NCBI RefSeq assembly: GCF_913058035.1
Contig: NZ_CAJXPA010000002.1
Location: 23,965 to 87,964 of the forward strand
Source of the DNA: an uncultured Paraglaciecola sp.
GTDB lineage: Bacteria; Pseudomonadota; Gammaproteobacteria; Enterobacterales; Alteromonadaceae
Direction: 5' to 3'
DNA: 64,000 nt
Position 1 is the stretch's first letter. The number at the start of each line of letters is the position of its first letter. Below the pieces are notes generated by a model that did no database searches, was not told the DNA's origin, and saw nothing but the letters and a program-made list of their open reading frames with translations. Below, one piece after another: positions 53,492-63,368 of this stretch. Position numbers and translations under genes: made by a program.

Positions 53492-55486
53492 TTACCCCTG
53501 TCTGCGGATCAGCCCTCTGATTAAAAATCTATTAGGGTTTAACGCATCCAGTAAATGACTGGATAACGGTAAAGGTTCATTTAATATCTGACTGGTTAAT
53601 ATTTCTGCGCAAAGAGGAGCATTGGTTAACCCCCTTGAACCTAAACCACAAAGCATAAATAAGTTTGCATGATTAACAGGTTGTGGGTAATGATTAGCTG
53701 GCAATGCTTTATATAAGTCGTGATATTGTATTAATTGTTTATTGTTATCTGGAACAGCACCCACCATAGGAAGGTGATCAGGGGTACTGCATCTTATGGC
53801 AGCTCGGCCATGAACTGTGGGCTGAATATCATCTATCCAATCGCATTTAGCCAGTGCTTGTTGATGCATAGTTAGATTCGTTTGTTGTTCTGTTAATCGA
53901 TAATCGCATTGCCTATCATCTTTGACATATGTTGACCCCATAGCGTGAGTGCCTCGCCAAGCTGGAGTTAAATACCCTTTATGGCATAAAACTGTGGACA
54001 AATTAGCTAGCTCGTTTTGACTGTTAATAGCCTCGACTTGCCCTCTAACTAAACGAAATGGTAACTGTGACATCTGTTCACAATCTACGCTATCACTGCC
54101 AGTGGCCATGACCACAACATCAGCCTCAGATTGGCTTCCATCTTGCCAAGTAAGTCGCCATGTGTCGTTTACTCGCACTAGTGAAGTCAATTTTTTATTA
54201 ATGGCTACGTTTGAGTCCGCCGCTTTGATGAGCCCTGCCACTAGCTCAGGTAGATTAATCCATCCTCCCTGAGGAATATATAGTCCCGGATAGGGTAAGT
54301 CTACATTGGCTAATGTTGTTGCTTGTTTTGCGTCAATCCAATGTATCAGTGATTCTGGCCATGCTTGGTTTTCAATTAATTTACGATACCGACCGGCGAC
54401 TTTGTCATTAAAAGCTAATTGGATAGTGCCACACCATTGATGACTATAATGAATGCCTTGATCGAGTAACTGACGATAGAGTTTACTTGCGTAATTAAAT
54501 GATAATGCATGGATTTGACTAGCGTGACCTGCTTCTGCATTGAGTTGTGGATAAAAGCCACCTTGAGCGTTACCTGAAGCCCCTTTTGCTAACCCATTAT
54601 CCTGACAATAAATTGTTGATTTCACCCCTCTTTTGCTCAGCGAATAAGCACAATTTGCTCCAGCTAAACCCCCTCCAATAATGGCAACGTTAGTTTTTTT
54701 GTTGTTAATTGTCGCAGGTATCCGCGTATAGAAGGGTAGTCGACTTAGTGCATCCGCAGACTTGTTAATTGTGCCAACTAACATATCTTTTTTGAGACCA
54801 TGAGCGGGTTGTCTCTGAACTTCAAACCCAGCTTCTTTAAGACCCCGTTTAACATGGCCTGCTGCAGTGAAAGTAGCAAATTGGCATTGATCCTTTGCGA
54901 GTAATGCCATGTTTTCAAATAAATGTTGGGTCCACATCTCAGGGTTTTTATGGGGCGAAAATCCATCAAGAAACCAAGTATCGACTAATCCCAAAGGTTT
55001 ATTTTCAATCTTGGGTAAAACATCATGCACATCACCTAACCATAGATCTAAGATAACTTTACCATCAAGAAAATTCAGGCGATGGCATCCTGCCACAGGT
55101 ATAGGATATTGCTCAAGTAAAGGCTGTGAATACTTCTTTAACTGTGGGTAAAGCAAAAATATTTTGCTTAAATCAGCATGGTTAATGGGATATTTTTCGA
55201 TAGAGATAAAATGCAACCTGAACCCTAAATCATCAGTCTGTTTATACATTTCTTCAAAATGTAACATAGTGACCAAAAAATTAAGACCCGTACCAAACCC
55301 CGTTTCTGCAATAACAAATTGTTGCTCTTCCCAATTTTCCCATCGTACCAACAATTTGTTGTTTTTAATAAATACATGGGTCGATTCATCGAAGCCCTGC
55401 TGATCAGAAAAATAAAGGTCTTCAAATTGTGTGGCAATAGGGGTGCCATTTTCATTAAATCGTATGTTGGCGTTAACAATAGTCAA
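53492..55486 (-). CDS. mnmC: Bifunctional tRNA mnm5s2U34 biosynthesis protein MnmC
   Basis: A 664-residue two-domain enzyme for the last steps of wobble-uridine modification. The N-terminal MnmD methyltransferase (about 1-250) has I-A-E-T-G-F-G-T-G-L-N-F near residue 60 as SAM loop and L-D-G-F-S-P-H-K-N-P near 180. The C-terminal MnmC1 oxidoreductase (about 265-660) has the FAD loop V-A-I-I-G-G-G-L-A-G-A and A-K-G-A-S-G-N-A-Q-G-G-F-Y-P. It removes the carboxymethyl group. Full length, with no breaks. It lies by yfcL and fabB, as in E. coli. Confidence 0.95.
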   Translation of the reverse strand: MTIVNANIRFNENGTPIATQFEDLYFSDQQGFDESTHVFIKNNKLLVRWENWEEQQFVIAETGFGTGLNFLVTMLHFEEMYKQTDDLGFRLHFISIEKYPINHADLSKIFLLYPQLKKYSQPLLEQYPIPVAGCHRLNFLDGKVILDLWLGDVHDVLPKIENKPLGLVDTWFLDGFSPHKNPEMWTQHLFENMALLAKDQCQFATFTAAGHVKRGLKEAGFEVQRQPAHGLKKDMLVGTINKSADALSRLPFYTRIPATINNKKTNVAIIGGGLAGANCAYSLSKRGVKSTIYCQDNGLAKGASGNAQGGFYPQLNAEAGHASQIHALSFNYASKLYRQLLDQGIHYSHQWCGTIQLAFNDKVAGRYRKLIENQAWPESLIHWIDAKQATTLANVDLPYPGLYIPQGGWINLPELVAGLIKAADSNVAINKKLTSLVRVNDTWRLTWQDGSQSEADVVVMATGSDSVDCEQMSQLPFRLVRGQVEAINSQNELANLSTVLCHKGYLTPAWRGTHAMGSTYVKDDRQCDYRLTEQQTNLTMHQQALAKCDWIDDIQPTVHGRAAIRCSTPDHLPMVGAVPDNNKQLIQYHDLYKALPANHYPQPVNHANLFMLCGLGSRGLTNAPLCAEILTSQILNEPLPLSSHLLDALNPNRFLIRGLIRRQG

Positions 55487-55602
55487 ATTAAGTTAGCTCT
55501 AGATAGTCATGGGTGGGAAACAAGGTGTGTTATAGAGTTTAAGGCATGCGCCATTTAACAACAATCACAGTAAACGTTTGCAAGGCTTTGATTTTCAAAT
55601 TA

Positions 55603-55620
55603 AGCTAACACGTGTTCGCT
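55603..55620. promoter_or_regulatory. FabR-type operator before fabB
   Basis: AGCTAACACGTGTTCGCT is a near-perfect dyad (one mismatched pair) around AACACGTGTT. It agrees in almost all positions with the FabR palindrome known from the E. coli fabA and fabB promoters, recalled from literature. It sits 67 bp before the fabB start, in the expected promoter zone. Confidence 0.7.
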
Positions 55621-55686
55621 CAAAGCAGACCAGTTAGCCGAGCAAAATCATTAGAATATGTATAAATTTTTCCTGAAGGGTTAATC

Positions 55687-56901
55687 ATGAGAAGAGCGGT
55701 AATTACTGGACTGGGAATAGTATCCAGCATTGGTAACAACAAAGATGAAGTCACAACCTCTCTAAGAGAAGGTCGTTCGGGTATCACTTTTTCTGAAGAA
55801 TTTGAGCAAGCGGGTATGCGCAGTCAAGTTTGGGGTAAAGTTAACTTAGACATAAAAGAGCATATTGACCGTAAAACGTTACGCTTCATGGGCGATGCAG
55901 CAGGCTATGCATATATTGCTATGCAACAAGCGATTGAAGATTCAAGCTTGACTGATGACATGGTTTCAAACATAAGAACAGGTATTATTGCCGGTTCTGG
56001 TGGAGCATCGTCTAAAAACCAAGTCGAAGCAATCGACATTTTGCGCACCAAAGGCGTCAAACGTATTGGGCCATATATGGTCACCCGTTGTATGGGCAGC
56101 ACAGTTTCAGCTTGCCTTGCCACACCTTTCAAAATAAAAGGTGTGAACTATTCGATTAGTTCGGCTTGTTCAACCAGTGCGCATTGTATTGGTAATGCAT
56201 TGGAACAAATTCAATTGGGCAAACAAGATATTATTTTTGCCGGTGGTGGTGAAGAACTGCATTACACACTTTCAGCTGAATTTGATGCAATGGGTGCCAT
56301 GTCAACCAAGTATAATGATGATCCAACCAAAGCATCCCGAACTTACGACACACAGCGAGACGGATTTGTTGGTGCTGGCGGTGGTGGCATGGTGGTTGTC
56401 GAAGAGCTTGAACATGCTTTGGCTCGCGGTGCTAAAATTTATGCTGAAATTGTTGGTTACGGTGCTACGTCTGATGGCGCTGATATGGTGGCCCCTTCTG
56501 GTGAAGGTGCAGTTCGCTGCATGCAACAAGCGATGCAAGGTTTGAATAAACCTATTGATTATATTAATACCCACGGTACCTCAACACCAGTAGGTGATGT
56601 GAAAGAGCTTTGGGCAATTCGTGAGGTGTTTGGCGATATAACGCCTCCACTTAGTGCAACCAAGGCCATGACAGGTCATGCACTCGGTGCCGCAGGTGTA
56701 AATGAAGCAATTTATAGTATTCTAATGATGGAAAATGATTTTATTGCCCCATCAATTAACATTGATAACTTAGATGAAAAAGCTGAAGGCATGGATGTGG
56801 TGACTGAAACTCGTGAGAGTAAATTAACAACAGTGATGTCAAACAGCTTTGGTTTTGGTGGTACTAATGCCACTTTGGTAATGCAAAAGTATCAAGCTTA
56901 A
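55687..56901 (+). CDS. fabB: 3-oxoacyl-ACP synthase I (KAS I)
   Basis: A 404-residue condensing enzyme required to elongate unsaturated fatty acids. The catalytic Cys161 is in S-S-A-C-S-T-S, with His in [11 protein letters not shown] near 297 and K-A-M-T-G-H-A near 328-334. Length matches E. coli FabB. A FabR-like operator lies upstream, so membrane unsaturation probably controls expression. AAGGG-type ribosome binding site. Confidence 0.96.
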   Translation: MRRAVITGLGIVSSIGNNKDEVTTSLREGRSGITFSEEFEQAGMRSQVWGKVNLDIKEHIDRKTLRFMGDAAGYAYIAMQQAIEDSSLTDDMVSNIRTGIIAGSGGASSKNQVEAIDILRTKGVKRIGPYMVTRCMGSTVSACLATPFKIKGVNYSISSACSTSAHCIGNALEQIQLGKQDIIFAGGGEELHYTLSAEFDAMGAMSTKYNDDPTKASRTYDTQRDGFVGAGGGGMVVVEELEHALARGAKIYAEIVGYGATSDGADMVAPSGEGAVRCMQQAMQGLNKPIDYINTHGTSTPVGDVKELWAIREVFGDITPPLSATKAMTGHALGAAGVNEAIYSILMMENDFIAPSINIDNLDEKAEGMDVVTETRESKLTTVMSNSFGFGGTNATLVMQKYQA

Positions 56902-56927
56902 AACTATTCAATAGATAGTAAAATGTC

Positions 56928-56953
56928 AAAAGCCAGCTTAAGCTGGTTTTTTG
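56928..56953 (+). terminator. Intrinsic terminator of fabB
   Basis: Stem CCAGC/GCTGG with a TTAA loop, preceded by an A-rich arm and followed by six T, so the arms extend into A-T pairs. 27 bp after the fabB stop. Confidence 0.9.
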
Positions 56954-56985
56954 CAATTCAAATTTTAAAGTAAGGTCCATTTTAG

Positions 56986-57177
56986 ATGCCAAAATCAAAA
57001 ACTAATTTATGGCAGGTTTTTAAAAGTGTAGCAGCTAGCGTTTTAGGCGTGCAAAGTGGCGCTAACTATAAAAGTGATTTTGAACAACCGTCATTCGTGC
57101 CTTTTGTGATAGTTGGCGTTCTGTTCGTACTGGGGTTGATAGGTATGCTGGTTTTAATTGTTAATCTTGTCCTGTAA
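56986..57177 (+). CDS. DUF2970 small membrane protein
   Basis: A 63-residue protein. The N-terminal W-Q-V-F-K-S-V-A-A-S-V-L-G-V-Q-S-G matches the DUF2970 motif, and residues about 36-62 form one membrane helix. AAGTAAGG precedes the ATG. Function unknown. It lies after the fabB terminator. Confidence 0.85.
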   Translation: MPKSKTNLWQVFKSVAASVLGVQSGANYKSDFEQPSFVPFVIVGVLFVLGLIGMLVLIVNLVL

Positions 57178-57369
57178 TTTGTTGCGCAATGAATCGGTGA
57201 TTCACGCGTACACTGTTAACTCTCATCAATAAATTAATAATCTAAAAACGCGCTAAGATGCAAGGTTAATTGTTCGCCAAATCAGTTTGTAGAGTGGCTC
57301 ACGAAATAGGCAAAGAATTTTTAATCTATCACTTTTTATTTAGCCAGAAAATATACTCTTAAATCTTCA
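57178..57369. other. Short intergenic stretch
   Basis: No gene seen between the DUF2970 gene and the remnant of the GGDEF protein. Confidence 0.4.
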
Positions 57370-58309
57370 TTACGCTGTTTGATAATTATGAAAACGTGTT
57401 GTGTTCTTTCCAGCTGACTTAGCTTGATACAAATAGGTATCGGTTTTTTATGAGTAATCTTCAAGCTACTGATAAGAAGGTGAACTTTTTTGCATGATTA
57501 TAATGCCCCACTGATATCAGTATTACCTAAAATGTGAATAAACTCTTCTCCGCCATAATGGCAAAAAATGTCACTGGGGCGACGCACGAGCCCTTTTAAA
57601 ATTTGAGAGACCCTTTTGAGACGATTGTCCCCCTCAACGTGACCATACGTATCATTAAACTTTTTGAAATTATCAATATCGATAATGACTGCACTGATGA
57701 GATCTCCTAATCGTATGCATCTTCGCTATTCTCGATCAAGAAACTCATTAAAGGCTCGTCGATTTCCTACCAACGTTAGTGCATTGATATTTGAATTGAT
57801 ACTGGCTTCAATTCTTTGCGTGATATTAGTGTTCTGTAGTAATAAATAATTCTCTTGTTTAAAAATGAAAGAAATACACTTTAGTGCAAATCACCTGTTT
57901 TCTTCGGGGCCCTTACAAAGGTATTCAATTTTGACAATTACTTGTTTCTTATTGGCTACGGCTTTAATACCTTGGGCTGTTTTTTTAGCCAATTTACAAC
58001 CAAATTTAGCGGATTGATCACATACATCAAGATAATTGACGTTAAGCCAGTTAGTGAGTAATTTGTCAGAATTATTATATTCAAAATCAATCCACGCCTT
58101 ATTTACGAAAAGTATTTTGCCTTGTAAATGAATAATACATAGATGTTCCGGAAGGATACTTAAAATTTACTGCTGTAAGCACGTCTTCAGCTGAAAACAT
58201 ATGTGCTTTCTTTATTTTTTGGTAACGTTGTAAATAGGTTGCGGTGTGAATGTCGAAGTCTAAAAAAGACGTTTTTATTAGCTAATTCAATATCCAAGGT
58301 TTTTAACAT
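57370..58309 (-). pseudogene. Broken PAS-GGDEF diguanylate cyclase gene
   Basis: Minus-strand reading gives an eroded two-domain protein. PAS part: G-K-I-L-F-V-N-K-A-W-I-D-F, then N-Y-L-D-V-C-D-Q-S, G-I-K-A-V-A-N-K-K-Q and E-Y-L-C-K-G-P-E-E-N-R-stop-F, where a TGA replaces the usual Trp of R-W-F. GGDEF part: L-V-G-N-R-R-A-F-N-E-F-L-D-R-E-stop, V-I-I-D-I-D-N-F-K-K-F-N-D-T-Y-G-H, Y-G-G-E-E-F, and after a frameshift D-T-Y-L-Y-Q-A-K-S-A-G-K-N to a stop at 57370. At least three stops and two frameshifts. A start ATG exists at 58309. Not functional. Confidence 0.88.
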
Positions 58310-58481
58310 CATGAACCTTTTGAGCAAAACTTATATCTCGTCAATGGCGCTGAATGACGAATATTAATTTGAATTGAGTGATTTGGTTAATTGTTATCTA
58401 ACATTGATTAGTTCTTATCAACCAATTGGTCGAAATTTCCTATGATGACTATTTTTAGAGCCTAGATACGTGTAATCATGC

Positions 58482-59183
58482 TTAAATTTGCCCCAGTTCT
58501 TCTAGCGCTCTTTTATTTAAAACAAGTATTTTGCCATACCGTAGGTCAATAATTTTTTCAGCCTGTAGGCTTTGTAATATCTTATTTACCGTCTGTCTTG
58601 AACTATGAATAAGTTGTGCCAGAGCATCTTGTGAAATCGATAACACCATTGTTTTAATGTTTTGCTGTTCCTCCAATCCTTGATACATGAGGCTTAGCCT
58701 TCTACATAATTGGCCTTTTAATGATAAGCAGCCAGTTTCATCAATTAAACTAAAAGTGGCACGCACCCTTTGACATAGGAGGCGCGTAATACATTGATAC
58801 CAATCTTGGTGTTCTTTAAGTAATTGTTTAAAAGCGGATTTAGGTACTTTCAATAGTGTTGTTATATCTTCAGCATGAGCATCGTGAGTTCGAGGTTGTC
58901 CATCTAATAATGATATCTCACCAAACCAATTGCCGGGCTGTATCCAAGTCAACACTAATTCTTTACCTTCAACAGTGAAATTGCTCACTCGAATACGCCC
59001 ACTTACAACACAATAAAACCCATCAGCTGAGTCATGTTTTTGATGCAGGATTTGTTGACTATGTAAAACTTTTAATTTTCCTTTTTCAAGTAATTTATCA
59101 GCTAAATATTCTGGTAAAGAAGCAAACCAAGCATTTTGTGAAAGGATTTTACGGACTTCATTTGATTGCATAAAACGTCTCAA
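58482..59183 (-). CDS. Crp/Fnr-family transcriptional regulator
   Basis: A 233-residue regulator. A cyclic-nucleotide-binding-like beta barrel spans about residues 15-135 (G-R-I-R-V-S-N, G-N-W-F-G-E-I-S-L-L-D-G-Q-P-R), followed by a winged HTH (Q-D-A-L-A-Q-L-I-H-S-S-R-Q-T-V-N-K-I-L-Q-S-L). No N-terminal Cys cluster is visible, so it is not an Fnr-type oxygen sensor. Divergent from the aldolase/hydrolase pair at 78 bp distance and probably controls it. Confidence 0.9.
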   Translation of the reverse strand: MRRFMQSNEVRKILSQNAWFASLPEYLADKLLEKGKLKVLHSQQILHQKHDSADGFYCVVSGRIRVSNFTVEGKELVLTWIQPGNWFGEISLLDGQPRTHDAHAEDITTLLKVPKSAFKQLLKEHQDWYQCITRLLCQRVRATFSLIDETGCLSLKGQLCRRLSLMYQGLEEQQNIKTMVLSISQDALAQLIHSSRQTVNKILQSLQAEKIIDLRYGKILVLNKRALEELGQI

Positions 59184-59261
59184 TTGTCATGATGGCGACA
59201 GTTTATATCGTGCCTGATAGCTTATTGTAAGTTAATTAATATTCAACTGTGAACAATAAAA

Positions 59262-60017
59262 ATGGTAGCTTCGGTTAAACAACAAGTTAGCGAACAAGAA
59301 TGGCAAACCCGAGTTGATTTAGCAGCGAGTTACCGCGCCGTTGCTATGTTTGGTTGGGATGATTTAGTTTTTACACACATATCTGCTCGTGTTCCTGGGC
59401 CAGAACATCATTTTTTAATTAATCCTTATGGCTTGATGTTTGAAGAAGTCACGGCATCGAGTTTGGTCAAAGTCGACCTGCAAGGTAATAAAGTGATGGG
59501 ATCAGATTATGAGATTAATCCGGCAGGGTTCACCATTCATAGTGCGGTGCATGAAGCACGTGAGGATGCTCAATGTGTAATGCACTTGCATACCACAGCA
59601 GGTATTGCAGTGTCGGCAACTAAACAGGGATTGTTGCCTATCAGTCAACAATCTTTGTTTGCACTCTCCTCCTTGTCTTACCACGACTATGAAGGAGTGG
59701 CGCTTAATCCTGATGAGAAAACACGCCTTGTCGCAGATTTAGGTAAAACAAACTTTATGATTTTGCGTAATCATGGCCTTCTCACTTGTGCAGAGACTAT
59801 TGCGGATGCTTTTTTGTATATGTATCTAATGGAGTGCTCATGTCAAATCCAGCTAAAAGCTCAGGCTAGCGGCCAAGAGTTGATCCCAATACCTTCGCAG
59901 ATTTTGTTGGGTATTCAGGCCCAAGCAAAACAAGTCACACGTTCTGCTGGCGGAAGCTTGGCATGGCCTGGAATACTGCGTAAATTAGACCGTATCAACC
60001 CTGGATATGACCAATAA
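59262..60017 (+). CDS. Class II aldolase/adducin family protein
   Basis: A 251-residue protein. The fold's metal-binding His pair is seen in C-V-M-H-L-H-T-T near residue 106 and the third in L-R-N-H-G-L-L near 170. The N-terminal W-D-D-L-V-F-T-H-I-S-A-R-V-P matches the family. Members cleave or epimerise sugar phosphates, but several are uncharacterised decarboxylases or adducin-like. It is followed by an alpha/beta hydrolase three bases later. Substrate unknown. Confidence 0.88.
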   Translation: MVASVKQQVSEQEWQTRVDLAASYRAVAMFGWDDLVFTHISARVPGPEHHFLINPYGLMFEEVTASSLVKVDLQGNKVMGSDYEINPAGFTIHSAVHEAREDAQCVMHLHTTAGIAVSATKQGLLPISQQSLFALSSLSYHDYEGVALNPDEKTRLVADLGKTNFMILRNHGLLTCAETIADAFLYMYLMECSCQIQLKAQASGQELIPIPSQILLGIQAQAKQVTRSAGGSLAWPGILRKLDRINPGYDQ

Positions 60018-60020
60018 AAA

Positions 60021-60911
60021 TTGCATCAACTTACCTTCGATAATTACCAAAAACTAGCAAAATCTACTGAGCTATGCGGCCATCGTATAGCTTATTGGGT
60101 ATCACTAAACTTTGATCAAGATCCTAGTAAAGAAATTATATTGTTCATTCACGGCTTTCCAAGTGCTTCTTGGGATTGGCACTATCAGTGGAAACACCTA
60201 GCCGGACAAAACCGTTTACTTAGTTTAGATTTGTTGGGTTTTGGGCTGTCTGATAAACCCACAAATCATCAATATAGTTTGCTTGAACAAGCCGATATTG
60301 TGCAGCAATTACTGAGTAAGCTGGGTGTTAAAAAATTTCACGTTTTGGCGCATGACTACGGAGACTCTGTTGCGCAAGAGTTATTGAGTCGGCAAGGACA
60401 AACCGATAACCCAGCCAAAATTTTGTCTATCTGTTTTTTAAACGGCGGTTTGTTTGCTTCGCATCACAGACCTCTATTTACTCAGAAATTGCTAAAGAGC
60501 TGGCTTGGCGGTTTAGCCAGTTATTTTATGAACAAAGCAAGTTTAAATAAAGGGTTTAACAAAATATTTTCTGCCTGCAGCCAACCTAATGCCAATGAAA
60601 TAGATATATTATGGCGGTTAATTGAGCATAATAATGGCAAGAAAGTATTACCTAAGTTGTTAAGTTATATTGATGAACGCAAACAATATGGAAAACGTTG
60701 GGTAGAAAGTATGATTAACACATCTGTGCCTTTGTATTTTGTTAATGGTGTGCATGACCCTATTTCTGGCCAACATATGCTGGATCATTATAACGATATC
60801 ATTCCTTTTGCAAGAACTACTGCGTTAGACGTTGGTCATTACCCACAGTTAGAGGCACCAGAAAAAGTATTGTATTTGTATCAGATTTTCTTGAATGAAA
60901 TAAGAAATTAA
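60021..60911 (+). CDS. Alpha/beta hydrolase, Asp-nucleophile (MEST/epoxide-hydrolase/dehalogenase-like)
   Basis: A 296-residue hydrolase. The oxyanion region is F-I-H-G-F-P-S-A-S-W-D-W near residue 42-53. The nucleophile elbow reads L-A-H-D-Y-G-D-S, with Asp112 instead of Ser, as in the haloalkane-dehalogenase, epoxide-hydrolase and MEST group. The catalytic His is in D-V-G-H-Y-P-Q-L-E-A-P near the end. Start is a TTG three bases after the aldolase stop. It is probably co-transcribed with the class II aldolase. Substrate unknown. Confidence 0.87.
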   Translation: MHQLTFDNYQKLAKSTELCGHRIAYWVSLNFDQDPSKEIILFIHGFPSASWDWHYQWKHLAGQNRLLSLDLLGFGLSDKPTNHQYSLLEQADIVQQLLSKLGVKKFHVLAHDYGDSVAQELLSRQGQTDNPAKILSICFLNGGLFASHHRPLFTQKLLKSWLGGLASYFMNKASLNKGFNKIFSACSQPNANEIDILWRLIEHNNGKKVLPKLLSYIDERKQYGKRWVESMINTSVPLYFVNGVHDPISGQHMLDHYNDIIPFARTTALDVGHYPQLEAPEKVLYLYQIFLNEIRN

Positions 60912-61167
60912 CTTATGTCTATTAGAAGCTATTTTCGATATTTTTCGAAATCATTAGCTGATGAATATATTTTATTCTGCTTTATCTGGACACTGAGTAA
61001 GCACCAGTGTTGTCGAAAACTAAGAGCGAAGTTGACTAAGTTTTTTGTATTTAAAAATATATTCGAAGTACCTCAGTATGCTGTTCATATAATTATTTAA
61101 TCAAACCATGTTTTAATTCGTTCACACAGTGGCATAATGCCGCCACATTGAGCTTAAGGCTTCTTTC

Positions 61168-62295
61168 ATGAAAATTTATTACGAAGACAGTATGCCCTAT
61201 GCGGCAGAGTTTTTTTCTGAACTCGGAGAGTGTGAAGTCTTTTCTCACAAGACCGTTAACGCTGATATATTGGCCGATGCTGATGTGTTATTAGTTCGCT
61301 CTACCACCAAGGTCAACCAACAACTGTTAGCTAGAAACAAGCAAGTTCAATTTGTGGCAACCGCAACGGCGGGAACAGATCATATAGATAAAAATTATCT
61401 GGCTAGTCAAAACATTCCCTTCATTTCGGCAGGTGGCTGTAATTCGGTTGCTGTGGCGGAATACGTGTTAAGTGCGATGTTGGTCATGAGTAAAAGGCTT
61501 AACTGGCAATTGGTGGACAAAACAGTAGGTATTGTTGGCGCAGGCCATGTTGGTAGTGCTTTATCCAGAGTATTGACTGTTTTGGGGATTAATCATAAGT
61601 TATGCGACCCCCCTTTAGCTGACGCGGGTGACGCGCGAGACTTTGTATCAATGAATGATATAATGCAGTGTGATGTCATTTCCTTGCATGTTCCTTGGGT
61701 TAAGGATGGGCCTTACCCTACACAACATTTATTTGATAAAGCGCGACTGGCAGCACTTAAAGATAGTCAGATTTTGATCAATGCATGTCGAGGAGAGGTG
61801 ATCAATAATCAAGCCGCTTTAGCGCTCTTTGAGCAAGGTAATTCGCTGAATTTAGTGCTTGATGTATGGGAGAACGAACCTAATATCAATCTTGATTTAA
61901 TTCCACACACTGCCTTGGCTACTGCGCACATCGCAGGTCATACCATAGAAGGCAAAGCTAGAGGAACAGAAATGCTTTATTTGGCTTTATGCAAACACTT
62001 AGGCATACAAGCTAAAAAGAAATTATCTGATTACTTACCCAAGGCAGAATCAAGCCAAATAAAAATAACTGAAAAACAAGATTTTTGGCAAGTGTTCTAC
62101 CTGTTAGCATTAGATGTGTATAACATTGAGAAAGATGATCAATATTTCAGAGCCAATATGCAAAGCGCCGACCAGTTTAGATATATCCGAAAACACTATC
62201 CTATAAGAAGAGAATTTTCTGCAATCGCGCTAAACACTGGAAATTTTGCTAATTCGAAGGCAATCTACGACGTTGGATTTTTGCCCGCCATATAG
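61168..62295 (+). CDS. pdxB: 4-phosphoerythronate dehydrogenase
   Basis: A 375-residue NAD-dependent dehydrogenase of the pyridoxal 5'-phosphate pathway. The NAD loop G-I-V-G-A-G-H-V-G-S-A near residue 115-125, catalytic Arg in N-A-C-R-G-E-V near 207, Glu in W-E-N-E-P and His in A-H-I-A-G-H-T. The PdxB C-terminal dimerisation domain is present (about 285-375). Precedes asd, as in E. coli. Confidence 0.95.
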   Translation: MKIYYEDSMPYAAEFFSELGECEVFSHKTVNADILADADVLLVRSTTKVNQQLLARNKQVQFVATATAGTDHIDKNYLASQNIPFISAGGCNSVAVAEYVLSAMLVMSKRLNWQLVDKTVGIVGAGHVGSALSRVLTVLGINHKLCDPPLADAGDARDFVSMNDIMQCDVISLHVPWVKDGPYPTQHLFDKARLAALKDSQILINACRGEVINNQAALALFEQGNSLNLVLDVWENEPNINLDLIPHTALATAHIAGHTIEGKARGTEMLYLALCKHLGIQAKKKLSDYLPKAESSQIKITEKQDFWQVFYLLALDVYNIEKDDQYFRANMQSADQFRYIRKHYPIRREFSAIALNTGNFANSKAIYDVGFLPAI

Positions 62296-62351
62296 GCGTG
62301 TCATTTAACTCAATGTAACCCATACTTTAAATTTTTAGGAGTAAAAAAACT

Positions 62352-63368
62352 ATGTCTCGGGCCTTTGATGTCGCCGTGTTGGGCGCTACTGGATTAGTAG
62401 GACAACACATGATCGAAATCCTTGAAGAAAGAGGTTTTCCGGTCAATAAACTTTATCCGTTAGCCAGCGCACGATCTGCTGGTGGAAAGGTGACCTTTAA
62501 GGGTAATGAGATTACCGTTTTAGATGCTGATGAATTTGATTGGAGTCAAGTACAGCTTGGCTTCTTTTCTGCCGGTGGCAGTGTCTCTGAAAAATTCGCA
62601 CCTATTGCAGCCGAAGCGGGCTGTGTGGTTATCGACAATACTTCTCAATATCGCTACGATGCAGATATTCCGTTGATTGTCCCTGAAGTGAATCCTCAAG
62701 CATTAGCTGATTTTCGTAATCGTAATATTATCGCCAATCCTAACTGTTCTACTATTCAGATGCTGGTAGCTTTAAAACCTATTCATGATGCAGTAGGCAT
62801 TGAGCGTATTAATGTCTGCACTTACCAGTCTGTGTCTGGCGGTGGTAAAGCGGCAATTGACGAGTTAGCTCATCAAACAGCGGCGTTGTTAAGCGGCAAA
62901 GAGGTGAAAACTGAAGCTTTTAGTCGCCAGATCGCCTTCAATGTTATCCCCCAAATCGATGTGTTCATGGATAACGATTACACTAAAGAAGAAATGAAGA
63001 TGGTGTGGGAAACTAAAAAAATCATGGGTGATGACACTATTTTAGTGAATGCGACGGCAGTCAGAGTGCCAGTATTTTATGGTCATGGTGAAGCCATTCA
63101 CCTCGAAACGCGCACTCCAATTGATGCTGAAGATGTAAAAGATTTACTAGCTAATGCTCCGGGTATTGTGTTGCACAGGGAAAAAGAAGAATTTCCGACT
63201 CAGGTAAGCAGCGCTAGTGGTAATGATAATGTTCATGTAGGTCGAGTCAGAAACGATATTTCCCATCCTAACGGAATTAATTTATGGGTAGTGTCAGACA
63301 ATGTTCGCAAAGGCGCTGCTACAAATAGTGTGCAGATTGCTGAAGTGCTTATCCGAGATTACATGTAG
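62352..63368 (+). CDS. asd: Aspartate-semialdehyde dehydrogenase
   Basis: A 338-residue enzyme. The N-terminal G-A-T-G-L-V-G loop binds NADP, Cys132 in N-P-N-C-S-T is the nucleophile, and Q-S-V-S-G-G-G-K and R-V-P-V-F-Y-G-H-G-E complete the active site. It lies at the position of usg in E. coli (between pdxB and fimV/truA), but with all catalytic residues intact, so it should be a working Asd. GGAGT precedes the ATG. Confidence 0.93.
   Translation: MSRAFDVAVLGATGLVGQHMIEILEERGFPVNKLYPLASARSAGGKVTFKGNEITVLDADEFDWSQVQLGFFSAGGSVSEKFAPIAAEAGCVVIDNTSQYRYDADIPLIVPEVNPQALADFRNRNIIANPNCSTIQMLVALKPIHDAVGIERINVCTYQSVSGGGKAAIDELAHQTAALLSGKEVKTEAFSRQIAFNVIPQIDVFMDNDYTKEEMKMVWETKKIMGDDTILVNATAVRVPVFYGHGEAIHLETRTPIDAEDVKDLLANAPGIVLHREKEEFPTQVSSASGNDNVHVGRVRNDISHPNGINLWVVSDNVRKGAATNSVQIAEVLIRDYM

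Noticed and set aside
57664..57849. 61-codon plus-strand open frame
   Set aside because: It is antisense to the PAS-GGDEF pseudogene.
60915..61100. 61-codon open frame after the hydrolase
   Set aside because: It has an ATG four bases after the hydrolase stop but an irregular, Phe/Lys/Cys-rich sequence with no recognisable family. It might be real, but support is too weak.
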